46,495 nt of DNA from CAG-103 sp048217285 (lineage in GTDB: Bacteria; Bacillota; Clostridia; Oscillospirales; Oscillospiraceae), in assembly GCA_048217285.1 (NCBI GenBank), contig DBFWVW010000093.1, forward strand, positions 1 to 46,495, read 5' to 3'. Made by a program: the position numbers and the translations under genes. The notes beneath the pieces are model-generated. The model was not told the origin of the DNA and did no database searches. It saw only the letters and a program-made list of their open reading frames with translations. This document shows, one piece after another, positions 9,742 to 17,541 of this stretch (positions are counted from its first letter, which is position 1; each line of letters opens with the position of its first letter).

Positions 9742-10886
9742 AACAACGTTTGAAACGTCTGCTCGTGCGGCTGCTGAACCTGCTGCCCGGCAAGCCGGTC
9801 ATCCTGCTTGAGAGCGCGCCGCCGCTGGGCGACAACACCGGCGCTCTGTACCGGACGCTGCTGGCTCAGGGCTGGAACAACCGGTACCGGCTCGTGTGGG
9901 TCGTGCCGGATCCGGCGGCTTTCCGGGACGTGCATGAGAAGAACGTGGTCTTTGCCGGCACGCAGGGAAAGTGGGCGCGGCGGCGGCTGTTTTGGCTGCG
10001 CGCCCGCGCCGCCGCCATCGTGGACTGCAACGGCCAGATCCAGAAGCTCCGGCCGGAGACCGTGCACCTGTACCTGACGCACGGAAGCCCGCTCAAGAGC
10101 GTGCACGACTATTATTTCTGCGACCCGACGACCGACTGGGCGCTGAGCCAGGCCCCGTTTTTCGACGCCGTGAACAGCTACGAATTTCACATCCCGCCGG
10201 AAAAGCTCGTCACGCTCGGCTTCCCGCGCAATGATGACCTGTTCACGCACAAATGCGACCTGAAGGACATCTTCGGCGCAGAGTTCGAGCGCTTTGTCGT
10301 CTGGTATCCCACATACCGGCAGCACAAAAACAACCTTGTCGCGACAACGGCCATCTCCATCCCTGTCATCCACGACCCGGCAGCAGCCGCGGCCGTGAAC
10401 GAAGCCGCGCGAGCGACGAATACGCTCGTGATCGTCAAACCGCACCCGGCGCAGGATCTCGCGCACATCCGCGCGCTGAAGCTGAGCAACCTCCGTTTTA
10501 TTGACGACGGACTCTTTGCCGCACACGGCATCACATCCTATGAATTTCTCGCCTGCACGGACGCGCTCATCACGGACTATTCCTCCGTGCTGTTTGACTA
10601 CCTGCTCACGGGCAAGCCCGTGGGGCTGACATTCGAGGACATCGACGCCTACGCCAGGCAGCCCGGCTTTGCCATCGACCCGCAGCCGCTGCGCGAGAGT
10701 GCAGCCATGCTCGACACACCGGACGATTTTCGAACATTCTTTGAGCAGCTCGCAGCAGGCGACGATCCGCTGCAGCCCCAGCGCCTGCAGCTCACGAAAC
10801 TGACCAACCAATACACAGACGGACACTCCGCCGAACGCGTCGCCGCGTTTCTGGCCGAGCGCCTCCGGGAAAGGGAGCACACATGA
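9738..10886 (+). CDS. CDP-glycerol glycerophosphotransferase (TagB/TagF-like)
   Basis: A 382-residue teichoic-acid-type glycerophosphotransferase that would move glycerol-phosphate from CDP-glycerol to a lipid-linked or polymer acceptor on the inner membrane face. Family motifs are visible in order: 'LTHGSPLKS' (about residue 113, the HGxPxK motif), 'WYPTYR' (about 189), 'VIVKPHP' (about 231) and 'ALITDYSSVLFDYLL' (about 276). The N-terminus is basic, fitting peripheral membrane association. It corresponds to the catalytic C-terminal part of TagF and could be a primase (TagB-like) or polymerase (TagF-like). The next gene, tagD, makes its substrate and overlaps it by 4 bases. Confidence 0.8.
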   Translation: MKQRLKRLLVRLLNLLPGKPVILLESAPPLGDNTGALYRTLLAQGWNNRYRLVWVVPDPAAFRDVHEKNVVFAGTQGKWARRRLFWLRARAAAIVDCNGQIQKLRPETVHLYLTHGSPLKSVHDYYFCDPTTDWALSQAPFFDAVNSYEFHIPPEKLVTLGFPRNDDLFTHKCDLKDIFGAEFERFVVWYPTYRQHKNNLVATTAISIPVIHDPAAAAAVNEAARATNTLVIVKPHPAQDLAHIRALKLSNLRFIDDGLFAAHGITSYEFLACTDALITDYSSVLFDYLLTGKPVGLTFEDIDAYARQPGFAIDPQPLRESAAMLDTPDDFRTFFEQLAAGDDPLQPQRLQLTKLTNQYTDGHSAERVAAFLAERLREREHT

Positions 10887-11272
10887 GACGTGTCATCACT
10901 TACGGCACCTTTGATCTGCTGCACTATGGGCACATCAACCTCCTGCGCCGCGCCAAGGAGCAGGGAGATTACCTGATCGTGGCCCTGAGCACGGACGAAT
11001 TCAACTGGAATGAGAAGCAGAAAAAGAGCTACTTCTCCTACGAGGACCGCAAGCGGATGCTGGAAGCCATCCGCTACGTCGACCTCGTCATCCCCGAGGA
11101 GAGCTGGGATCAGAAGATCACCGACGTGGACAAATACCACGTGGACGTGTTCGTCATGGGCGACGACTGGAAGGGAAAGTTCGACTTTCTGAAGGACAAA
11201 TGTGAGGTCGTCTACCTCCCCCGCACGCCCGAAATCTCCACGACGAAGATCAAAACCGATCTGCACACCTGA
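10883..11272 (+). CDS. tagD: Glycerol-3-phosphate cytidylyltransferase
   Basis: A 129-residue TagD-type cytidylyltransferase making CDP-glycerol from CTP and sn-glycerol-3-phosphate. The nucleotide-binding 'YGTFDLLHYGHINLL' (residues 7-21) contains the HxGH motif, and 'ISTTKIK' near residue 119 matches the conserved RTEGISTT-like C-terminal motif. The length equals the B. subtilis enzyme. It is translationally coupled to the CDP-glycerol transferase before it and is the last gene before a strong terminator. Its presence shows the operon's product contains glycerol-phosphate. Confidence 0.92.
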   Translation: MRRVITYGTFDLLHYGHINLLRRAKEQGDYLIVALSTDEFNWNEKQKKSYFSYEDRKRMLEAIRYVDLVIPEESWDQKITDVDKYHVDVFVMGDDWKGKFDFLKDKCEVVYLPRTPEISTTKIKTDLHT

Positions 11273-11280
11273 AAAGGCAG

Positions 11281-11315
11281 AAATGCCGCCCGGTATTTAC
11301 CGGGCGGCATTTTTT
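11281..11315 (+). terminator. Rho-independent terminator of the surface-polymer operon
   Basis: AAATGCCGCCCGGTA and TACCGGGCGGCATTT form a long GC-rich hairpin with its tip at 11296-11297, followed by a run of six Ts. It lies 8 bases after the tagD stop and closes the operon. Confidence 0.88.
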
Positions 11316-11364
11316 CCGCATTCGCGCCATAGAGTGGTACAAACTGCGTCGGGAGGTCGCGCGC

Positions 11365-12705
11365 GTGCACAGAAATCGCAGACTCATCGTCAACACCGCG
11401 CTCATGACCGGCTCGTCGATCGTGATGCGCTGCATCGGGCTCATCTTTCAGGCGTGGATCGTCGGGCGCATCGGCGCGGCCGGTATCGGGCTGTACCAGT
11501 TGGTCATGTCGGTGAGCGTACTGTTTGCCACCTTTGCCATCTCCGGCATCCGCTTTGCCACCACGCGCCTGATCTCCGAGGAGATGGGGCTTGAGCGCGG
11601 CGCGGGCGTCACGGGGGCGATGCTCCGGTGCGCGTGCTACGCACTGTTTTTCGGCCTGTGCGCAGGCTCGATGGTATACTTTCTGGCTGAGCCCGTGGGC
11701 TTTCTCTGGATCGGTGACGCACGTACGGTGCGCTCGCTGCGCATCACCAGTATCAGCCTGCCGTGCATCGCGCTCTCGTCGGTCATGGATGGGTATTTTA
11801 CCGCCTCCGGCCGCGTGTGGAAGCCGACGCTCGTGCATCTGGCCGAACAGCTGGTGAGCATCACGTGCGTGATGTGGTTTTTGTCCTACGCGGCCGCCGG
11901 AGACCTCGAGAAGAGCTGCGCCGCCGTCACGGCAGGCGGCGCGTGTGCGGACGTGGCCTCGCTGCTGATGATGACGGCGATGTATGCGCTCGACCGGCGC
12001 AAATACCGCCGCGGTGGCGACACCGTGCCGCACCTGACGCGCCGGATGCTCGCCGTGGCGCTGCCGCTGGCCGTGTCGGCCTACGCGCGCACGTCGCTGA
12101 CGACACTGGAGCACCTGCTCATCCCGCGCGGACTGAAAAGCTCCGGCCTGACAGCCGACCGCGCGCTCGCGGGCTATGGCATTGTGCACGGCATGGCACT
12201 GCCAGTGGTGCTCTTCCCCTCCTGCCTGCTGTATGCGCTGGCGGATCTGCTCGTACCCGAACTGACGACGGCGCAGGTCTCCGGCCGGTGCGGGGACATC
12301 CAGCGGCTGGTGCGCACGCTGCTGTACCGGTGCCTGCTGTTCGCGTGCGGCACGGCCGTGCTGCTGCTGGCGTTTTCCGGGCCGCTCGGGCGGCTGATCT
12401 ATCACTCGGATGACGCCGGGCGGTACATCCGGCTGCTGGCGCCGCTCGTGCCGGTGATGTATCTCGACACTGTGACCGACGGCTGTCTGCGCGGACTCGG
12501 CCAGCAGACGCGCTGCATGGCCATCAATGTGCTCGACGCCACACTTGGCGTGGTGCTCGTGTGGGTGCTGCTGCCGCGGTTCGGGCTGGCAGGGTACATC
12601 TTCATTCTGTATTTCAACGAATGCGTGAACTTCACGCTCAGCTTCACGCTGCTGCTGCGCACGGTGCGCCGCAGTTGCACAGATGAAAAACCGCCCGCAG
12701 GCTGA
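11365..12705 (+). CDS. spoVB: SpoVB-like MOP superfamily flippase
   Basis: A 446-residue polytopic membrane protein of the SpoVB/polysaccharide-flippase group. The N-terminus 'NTALMTGSSIVMRCIGLIFQAW' (from about residue 10) and 'IGAAGIGLYQLVMSV' resemble stage V sporulation protein B, which in B. subtilis is needed for spore cortex and probably flips lipid-linked peptidoglycan precursors. The start is GTG at 11365 with GGGAGG about 9 bases upstream. It is somewhat shorter than B. subtilis SpoVB. It stands alone after the previous operon's terminator, and its stop lies inside the loop of a hairpin that terminates the opposing ribU gene. A general exopolysaccharide flippase is the alternative. 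Confidence 0.7.
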   Translation: MHRNRRLIVNTALMTGSSIVMRCIGLIFQAWIVGRIGAAGIGLYQLVMSVSVLFATFAISGIRFATTRLISEEMGLERGAGVTGAMLRCACYALFFGLCAGSMVYFLAEPVGFLWIGDARTVRSLRITSISLPCIALSSVMDGYFTASGRVWKPTLVHLAEQLVSITCVMWFLSYAAAGDLEKSCAAVTAGGACADVASLLMMTAMYALDRRKYRRGGDTVPHLTRRMLAVALPLAVSAYARTSLTTLEHLLIPRGLKSSGLTADRALAGYGIVHGMALPVVLFPSCLLYALADLLVPELTTAQVSGRCGDIQRLVRTLLYRCLLFACGTAVLLLAFSGPLGRLIYHSDDAGRYIRLLAPLVPVMYLDTVTDGCLRGLGQQTRCMAINVLDATLGVVLVWVLLPRFGLAGYIFILYFNECVNFTLSFTLLLRTVRRSCTDEKPPAG

Positions 12706-12720
12706 TGCCTACGGGCGGTT
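12686..12720 (-). terminator. Terminator of ribU, overlapping the end of the SpoVB-like gene
   Basis: AACCGCCCG and CGGGCGGTT (outer stem) with AGGC/GCCT (inner stem) form a hairpin at 12689-12720. On the minus strand it is followed by five Ts (12690-12686), so it terminates ribU transcription; on the plus strand there is no T run. The TGA stop of the plus-strand gene (12703-12705) sits in the loop, so the terminator is embedded in that gene's last codons. Confidence 0.75.
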
Positions 12721-12734
12721 GACTATGTGCAACT

Positions 12735-13487
12735 TCAGTGCTGCGGGGTAGGCTTTTTCGGTGAAACCGGCTGGGCCTGGGTCTTTTTGCGCAGCTCCGG
12801 GAAGAGCAAAAACTCCACGCGCTTATACAGCAGATACGTCAGCGCCGAGTCGACGATGCCCTTGATGAGGTTGAACGGGACAACGGCGAACAGCACGAGC
12901 GTCGGCACACTGGTGATGCCCTTGTTCACGGCCGTGCCCATGGCAACGATCTGGTCGATCGGCAGGTGGAACAGCTCGGCAAACTTCGGGATCAGGTACA
13001 GGGCGTTGAAGAGGCTGCCGACCACCGTCATGCACAGCGTGCCGACGGCCATGCCGATGATGGCGGTGCGGCGGGTCTTGTGGTGGTGGTAAATGACCGC
13101 GGCGGGAAGGATGAACGTGCAGCCGACGACGAAGTTGGCAAAGTCACCGACGAAAGCCGTGCTCGTGCCCTTGAGCAGGAGCTTCAGGAGCACCTTGAGC
13201 AGCTCGGTGATGACACCGGCTACAGGCCCGAGATAAAACGCACTCATGAGCACCGGCAGCTCGCTCAGGTCCATCTTATAGAAGCCGGGCGCAAAAAACA
13301 GCGGGATCTCGAGCAGCATCAGCACGCCACCAAGGGCGGAGAACATAGCCACATAGCTGATGTTGCGGCTGCGGCTACGGCGCTGCAGATCGCGGCAGAC
13401 CGTGCGCTCAAACAGATACGCAAGGCCGAGCAATGCCGCGAACACAAGCACGCAGATGCCGACAAAGGACAGGTTTTCTTTCAACAT
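12735..13487 (-). CDS. ribU: Riboflavin ECF transporter substrate-binding component
   Basis: A 250-residue membrane protein expected to bind riboflavin or FMN and, with the shared EcfT and EcfA/A' energizing module encoded elsewhere, import it. Several hydrophobic helices are present, and the internal sequence 'MFSALGGVLMLLEIPLFF...YKMDLSELPVLMSAFYLGPVAGV' matches the N-terminal region of ECF S components of the RibU type. The ATG at 13487 is preferred over upstream in-frame starts because it has GGAGGT 8 bases upstream and lies downstream of an FMN riboswitch whose RNA the longer frame would translate. The riboswitch makes the riboflavin assignment strong. The lysine-rich C-terminal tail (about the last 25 residues) is cytoplasmic-looking. 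Confidence 0.88.
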   Translation of the reverse strand: MLKENLSFVGICVLVFAALLGLAYLFERTVCRDLQRRSRSRNISYVAMFSALGGVLMLLEIPLFFAPGFYKMDLSELPVLMSAFYLGPVAGVITELLKVLLKLLLKGTSTAFVGDFANFVVGCTFILPAAVIYHHHKTRRTAIIGMAVGTLCMTVVGSLFNALYLIPKFAELFHLPIDQIVAMGTAVNKGITSVPTLVLFAVVPFNLIKGIVDSALTYLLYKRVEFLLFPELRKKTQAQPVSPKKPTPQH

Positions 13488-13507
13488 GACAAAGCACCTC
13501 CATGGAA

Positions 13508-13541
13508 TGAAAAACACCTGAAAGAACATGTCCTTCAGGCG
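13508..13541 (-). terminator. Expression-platform hairpin of the FMN riboswitch
   Basis: On the minus strand, GCCTGAA at 13540-13534 can pair with TTCAGGT further down, with additional GGACA/TGTTC pairing at the tip, and the hairpin is followed by TTTTTC. It sits between the FMN aptamer and the ribU start, as expected for an attenuator. An ACCTCCAT segment at 13558-13551 just upstream is perfectly complementary to the ribU Shine-Dalgarno (ATGGAGGT, 13503-13496), so translational blocking is also possible. Confidence 0.6.
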
Positions 13542-13561
13542 CTGCGAACTATGGAGGTCCG

Positions 13562-13675
13562 TAACATCTTCTATCATCCAGACTATACTGTCGGTATCGG
13601 AATTGCACCGATTCAACCATACTCGGCTCGCGGACTATCACCGCCGGTCGGGAATTACACCCTGCCCCGAAGACA
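13562..13675 (-). promoter_or_regulatory. FMN riboswitch (RFN element)
   Basis: Read on the minus strand, the segment contains the conserved RFN core in order: 'GGGGCAGGGTG', 'AATTCCCGACCGGCGGT', 'AGTCCGCGAGC', 'CGGTGCAATTCCG', 'ACCGACAGTATAGTC' and 'GGATGATAGAAGAT', with the closing P1 helix formed by TCTTC and GAAGA at the ends. This is the FMN-binding aptamer that lowers expression of riboflavin genes when FMN is abundant. It lies in the leader of ribU, about 75 bases before the start codon. Confidence 0.95.
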
Positions 13676-13702
13676 TCTCGATTCAGTTGTTTTACTGTCT
13701 GC

Positions 13703-13730
13703 ATTATAGCACAGTGCCAACAGAATGCAA
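13703..13730 (-). promoter_or_regulatory. Promoter for the FMN riboswitch-ribU transcript
   Basis: On the minus strand, TTGCAT (13730-13725) and TATAAT (13708-13703) are 16 bases apart. Transcription would begin near 13696, about 20 bases before the aptamer. The perfect -10 and the position support the call. Confidence 0.7.
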
Positions 13731-13750
13731 GCACTTTTTTCAGGAAAGGT

Positions 13751-13779
13751 TTGACAGCCTCGTTCCGGGCGCGTACAAT
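13751..13779 (+). promoter_or_regulatory. Promoter for the DUF1273 gene
   Basis: TTGACA at 13751-13756 and TACAAT at 13774-13779 with a 17-base spacer. The predicted start leaves a leader of about 25 bases carrying the AAAGGAGG ribosome-binding site. It lies back to back with the ribU promoter. Confidence 0.75.
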
Positions 13780-13809
13780 GAAGGTCACCACCAAAAAGGA
13801 GGCGCCGCC

Positions 13810-14331
13810 ATGCCCGAGCGCGAACACACCTGCTGCTTTACCGGCCACCGGGAATATAAGCTGCCCTGGGGCAGCAACGAGAACGACCCCCGCTGCCGTA
13901 AGCTGCAGCAGCAGATCTTTGACGCCGTGGACGCCGTCTACGCCGCCGGCATCCGGCATTTCATCTGCGGCATGGCAAACGGCTGCGACCTGTTTTTTTT
14001 CGACGCCGCGCGCTATCTGCGTCTGCGGCACCCGGAGGTCACGATCGAGGCGGCCATCCCCTACTCCGGTCAGGCTGACCGCTGGCGGCCGGAGCTGCGC
14101 GAACGCTATGACTATGACCTGCACCAGTGCGACTATCAAACGCTCGTGCAGGAGGCCTACACCCCCGGGTGCATGATGCGCCGCAACCGCTACATGGTCG
14201 ATGCCTCGCGCATCCTCATCGCGGCGTTTGACGGACGGCCCGGCGGCACAGCCCGCACACTCGAATACGCCGCCCGGCGCAGACTGGAGATCATCCAGAT
14301 CCCGATCGACAGCACGCCGGCCGAAACATAA
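13810..14331 (+). CDS. DUF1273 / SLOG-family protein (YpsA-like)
   Basis: A 173-residue cytoplasmic protein of the DUF1273 group, part of the SLOG nucleotide-binding superfamily that includes B. subtilis YpsA. Typical motifs are 'CCFTGHRE' at residues 7-14, 'FICGMANGCDLFFFDAA' at about 55 and 'MVDASRILIAAFDGRPGGTARTLEYA' at about 132, with the glycine-rich segments expected to bind a nucleotide-like ligand. The ATG is chosen for AAAGGAGG 5-6 bases upstream; the longer in-frame extension runs through the promoter and the opposing riboswitch. Function is not established; YpsA has been linked to cell division, and other SLOG proteins to nucleotide signalling. A single-gene transcription unit. 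Confidence 0.82.
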   Translation: MPEREHTCCFTGHREYKLPWGSNENDPRCRKLQQQIFDAVDAVYAAGIRHFICGMANGCDLFFFDAARYLRLRHPEVTIEAAIPYSGQADRWRPELRERYDYDLHQCDYQTLVQEAYTPGCMMRRNRYMVDASRILIAAFDGRPGGTARTLEYAARRRLEIIQIPIDSTPAET

Positions 14332-14333
14332 AA

Positions 14334-14374
14334 ACACGGGGAACGCGCTTGCGCGTTCCCCGTGTACGGTTTTT
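14334..14374. terminator. Bidirectional terminator
   Basis: ACACGGGGAACGCG pairs perfectly with CGCGTTCCCCGTGT around a four-base loop. Ts follow on the plus strand (14370-14374), and on the minus strand the run complementary to AAAA at 14330-14333 follows. It separates the DUF1273 gene from the convergent hypA and can serve both. Confidence 0.85.
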
Positions 14375-14381
14375 GCGGCTG

Positions 14382-14726
14382 CTAGCAGGCCTCGATCTCC
14401 TTGATGGTATACTCGTTGCCGCTGAGCAGATAGGTATGCTCGCTCTTGCAGTAGGGGCATATCTTGGCATATTTGACCGTGGGGTATGTCTTTTTGCAGT
14501 CCTCACAGTAGGTCACGGCGGGAAGCGTCTCGATCTTCAGCTCAGCCTGCTTGAGATACTGCGATTTTTCCACTGCCCACTTCCAGCAGTCGGTCAGGTA
14601 ATACGGGATAATGCCACTGACCTCGCCGACCTCCAGCGTGACGCTGGCAACCTGAGTCAGATGGTTTTCCTCGACGACCTTTTCAACCTCCTGGATGACA
14701 TAGAACACGGTTCCCAGTTCGTGCAT
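14382..14726 (-). CDS. hypA: HypA-like hydrogenase nickel metallochaperone
   Basis: A 114-residue HypA/HybF-type protein. Family members bind nickel through the N-terminal Met-His-Glu and zinc through two CxxC pairs, delivering Ni to [NiFe] hydrogenase. Here the protein begins 'MHEL', has 'VTLEVGEVSGI' at about residues 29-39, and carries zinc pairs CEDC (about 74-77) and CPYC (about 91-94). The ATG has a CGGAGGA site upstream and lies 20 bases downstream of the large Fe-S flavoprotein, so the two are co-transcribed. No hydrogenase subunit, hypB or other hyp gene is in this window, so its partner here is unclear; it may have been recruited to another task. Confidence 0.85.
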   Translation of the reverse strand: MHELGTVFYVIQEVEKVVEENHLTQVASVTLEVGEVSGIIPYYLTDCWKWAVEKSQYLKQAELKIETLPAVTYCEDCKKTYPTVKYAKICPYCKSEHTYLLSGNEYTIKEIEAC

Positions 14727-14746
14727 TGCGTTTTCCTCCGGTCGGC

Positions 14747-17473
14747 TTACTTCGCGCGCTTGCCCTTGATGTCCTTGATGGTGAGCTTTGCGGCACGCTT
14801 GACCATGTGCGGCAAAATGGCCTTCATCTTGTCCTCGGTGCGGCTCATGCGGCTGGCCTCTGGCACATCGCGATACAGGTGGATCGCGTCAAACTCGCAG
14901 CGGGTGGTGCACAGGCCGCAGCCGATGCACTTGTTCTGATCCACGACAGACACGCCGCAGCCGAGGCAGCGGGAAGCTTCCGCCTTGACCTGCGCCTCGG
15001 TGAACGTGATGCGGTCGTTCGAGAACGTCTTGGCCTTGCTCGCGTCATGAGCGACGGTCTGCCGTGCCGGGGCATCGAAGCAGTCGATCGGCACAACAGC
15101 GGCCTTCTTGTCGAGCTCATAGAACTCGCGCGGGTCACGCGCCAGCGTCAGGCTCTGGCCCTCGTGCACGTAGCGGTGCAGGGAAATGGCGCCCTCGCGG
15201 CCGGCCGCGATCGCGTCGATGGCAAACTTCGGGCCGGTGACGGCGTCGCCGCCGGCAAAGATGTCCGGCTGCGCGGTCTGATACGTCACGCCGTCGGCCT
15301 GAACGGTACCGTTGCGATTGAAGACCATGGCCTCCGGCGCAATGCGGCCCAGGTCGACGCGCTGGCCGATGGCGCCGATAACGGATGTGACCTCGATGGT
15401 CTCGAACTTGCCGGTGCCGACGGGCTTGCGGCGGCCCTTCGCGTCGGGCTCGCCCAGCTCCATGATCTCGACCTTGAGGGCCTTGACCTTGCCGTTCTCG
15501 CCGAGGATCTCAGCCGGAGCGCTCAGGAAACGGAACTGCACGCCCTCTTCCATGGCCTCGGCGACTTCCTCTGCGTCCGCCGGCATCTCGGCCTGGCTGC
15601 GGCGGTAAATAACATAAGTATCCTTCGCTCCGAGGCGGATGGCCGTGCGGCAGACGTCCATGGCGACATTGCCGCCGCCGATGACGGCGCACTTTTTGCC
15701 GATGCGCGGCTTCTTGCCAAGGTTGACCTTGCGCAGGAAATCCACACCGCCGTACACACAGGAGAGCTCTTCACCCGGTACGCCGATGGGGGCGCTCTTC
15801 TGTGCGCCGATGGCGAGGTAGAAGCCCTTGTAGCCCTGCTCGCGCAGCTGGTCGATGGTGAGATCCTTGCCGATCTCGACGCCGCACTGGAAGTGGACGC
15901 CCATCTCCCGGAGCACCTCGATCTCGGCGTTGACAACGTCCTTCTCGAGGCGGAAACTCGGGATGCCGAGGGTCAGCATACCGCCGGGCACCTCGTTTTT
16001 ATCAAACACGGTAACGTTTTCATAGCCCATGTTCGCCAGATAGTAGGCGCACGACAGGCCGGCCGGACCGGCACCGATGATGGCGATCTTCTCCGGGTAC
16101 GGATCGGCGATGCCGCGGTGGTTGATGACTTTCGGGATGTAGCGCTTGTCGGCCTGGAGCTCCTGCTCGGCGACGAACTTCTTGATCTCGTCGATCGCGA
16201 CGGCACGGTCGACATCGCCGCGGGTGCAGGCGTCCTCGCAGCGGCGGTTGCAGATGCTGCCGCAGACGGCCGGGAACGGGTTATCCTGCTTGATGAGCTT
16301 GAGCGCGTCCAGATAGCGGCCCTGCGCGGCCAGATTGATATAGCCCTGGACGGCGATGTGCGCCGGGCAGGCAGTCTTGCAGGGGGCGGTGCCGGACTCG
16401 TGGCACTGCTTCTGGTTGTCGTCCTTATAGTTGGGGCTCCACATATGCTCGCCCCAGTGGTGATCGTCCGGCAGCGGCTGCTTCGGATACGCAACCGGGC
16501 CGGTCTTGGTGCACAGCTTCTGACCAAGCTTGGCTGCACCGGCCGGGCAAACCTCGGCGCACTTGCCGCAGGCGACGCACTTGTCGGCATCGACGTGCGC
16601 GCGGTAGGCGGAAGCGGACATATTCGGCGTGTTGAACAGCTGGCTCGTTCTCAGCGCGAAGCAGGAGCCGAGCGCACAGTTGCAGATGGCAAAAATCTTA
16701 TCCTCACCGTCGATATTCGTGATCTGGTGGACATAGCCGTTGTCCTCGGCGCGCTGGAGGATCTCCATGGCCTCATCATAGGTGATCTTGCGGCCCTTGC
16801 CGGTCTCCACGCAGTACTGCGCGAACTGGCCGACGGCGATGCACAGCTCATCCTGCAGCTCACCGCAGCCCTGTCCCTGAATGCGCATCGCATTGCGGCA
16901 GGAGCAGTAGCCGACACCGAGCTGATCCTCATACTTTTTCAGCCAGTGGGAGATGTGCTCTACATCGACCGACGCGTTCGTGGCCGGGATGGCCTTCTCG
17001 ACCGGGATGACGTGCATACCGATGCCGGCGCCTCCGGGAGGCACCATGCAGGTGATCTTCGTCAGCGGCAGGAAGGCCATGCGCTCGAAAAACTGCGCGA
17101 TCTCTGGGTGCTCCTCCACCTGCTGAAGATTCATGTTCATCAGCTCCGCAGAGCCGGGCACGAAGATCGGCAGCGTCCACTGCTTGTGGTGATCCTCGTT
17201 CTCCCAGTTGTACTCAAGCAGACCGATCATGGACATCTGGTCAAACAGCTGCTCCACGTAGACCGGGTCCTTGCCAAGCTTCTTGCCGATCTCGGCCGGT
17301 GTGGTCGGCACGCGCACCTTCATCGCGAGCGCAAGCTCCGCCATCTCGTCGGTAACGACGCTGGCCAGGCCATAATACTCGGGCGAAGTCTCGTCGAGCT
17401 GGGTCATGCCGAGCTTGACATCCACACGGTCGGTGATCTTTTTTCCTAGTTTCAGGATCAATTCTCTTGCCAT
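14747..17473 (-). CDS. Multi-domain Fe-S/FAD/NAD(P) oxidoreductase (GltD-like core)
   Basis: A 908-residue cytoplasmic redox protein built from several modules. Residues about 55-90 resemble a winged helix ('TPAEIGKKLGKDPVYVEQLFDQMSMIGLL' region). Two unusual Cys clusters follow: C190, C192, C203, then C264, C266, C271. A [4Fe-4S] ferredoxin motif lies at C299-xx-C302-xx-C305-xxx-CP309. Next comes the GltD/dihydropyrimidine-dehydrogenase-type Fe-S domain (C365, C369, C404, C408, C412, C416), an FAD-binding GAGPAG at 467-472, an NAD(P)-binding GGGNVAMD from 599, and GGDAVTGP at about 741. The C-terminus has CLGC (836-839) and another ferredoxin motif (849-859). The core is that of glutamate-synthase small-subunit-like enzymes, but no large subunit is nearby, so the electron acceptor is unknown. 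AGGAG precedes the ATG. hypA follows in the same operon. Confidence 0.8.
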   Translation of the reverse strand: MARELILKLGKKITDRVDVKLGMTQLDETSPEYYGLASVVTDEMAELALAMKVRVPTTPAEIGKKLGKDPVYVEQLFDQMSMIGLLEYNWENEDHHKQWTLPIFVPGSAELMNMNLQQVEEHPEIAQFFERMAFLPLTKITCMVPPGGAGIGMHVIPVEKAIPATNASVDVEHISHWLKKYEDQLGVGYCSCRNAMRIQGQGCGELQDELCIAVGQFAQYCVETGKGRKITYDEAMEILQRAEDNGYVHQITNIDGEDKIFAICNCALGSCFALRTSQLFNTPNMSASAYRAHVDADKCVACGKCAEVCPAGAAKLGQKLCTKTGPVAYPKQPLPDDHHWGEHMWSPNYKDDNQKQCHESGTAPCKTACPAHIAVQGYINLAAQGRYLDALKLIKQDNPFPAVCGSICNRRCEDACTRGDVDRAVAIDEIKKFVAEQELQADKRYIPKVINHRGIADPYPEKIAIIGAGPAGLSCAYYLANMGYENVTVFDKNEVPGGMLTLGIPSFRLEKDVVNAEIEVLREMGVHFQCGVEIGKDLTIDQLREQGYKGFYLAIGAQKSAPIGVPGEELSCVYGGVDFLRKVNLGKKPRIGKKCAVIGGGNVAMDVCRTAIRLGAKDTYVIYRRSQAEMPADAEEVAEAMEEGVQFRFLSAPAEILGENGKVKALKVEIMELGEPDAKGRRKPVGTGKFETIEVTSVIGAIGQRVDLGRIAPEAMVFNRNGTVQADGVTYQTAQPDIFAGGDAVTGPKFAIDAIAAGREGAISLHRYVHEGQSLTLARDPREFYELDKKAAVVPIDCFDAPARQTVAHDASKAKTFSNDRITFTEAQVKAEASRCLGCGVSVVDQNKCIGCGLCTTRCEFDAIHLYRDVPEASRMSRTEDKMKAILPHMVKRAAKLTIKDIKGKRAK

Positions 17474-17541
17474 TTTCAGGCTCCTTTCTTCCCCTTAAAA
17501 TATTCCGCTGCATTCCCTGATTTGTGAATTCATACACAAGG

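Noticed and set aside
13488..13616. The long in-frame N-terminal extension of ribU (293 residues)
   Set aside because: It would translate the riboswitch aptamer and expression platform; the downstream ATG at 13487 has the correct ribosome-binding site.
14726..17449. A 907-codon open frame on the plus strand opposite the Fe-S flavoprotein
   Set aside because: It is the exact antisense of a protein with clear Fe-S, FAD and NAD motifs; long antisense frames are expected in GC-rich DNA, and its translation shows no recognisable domain.
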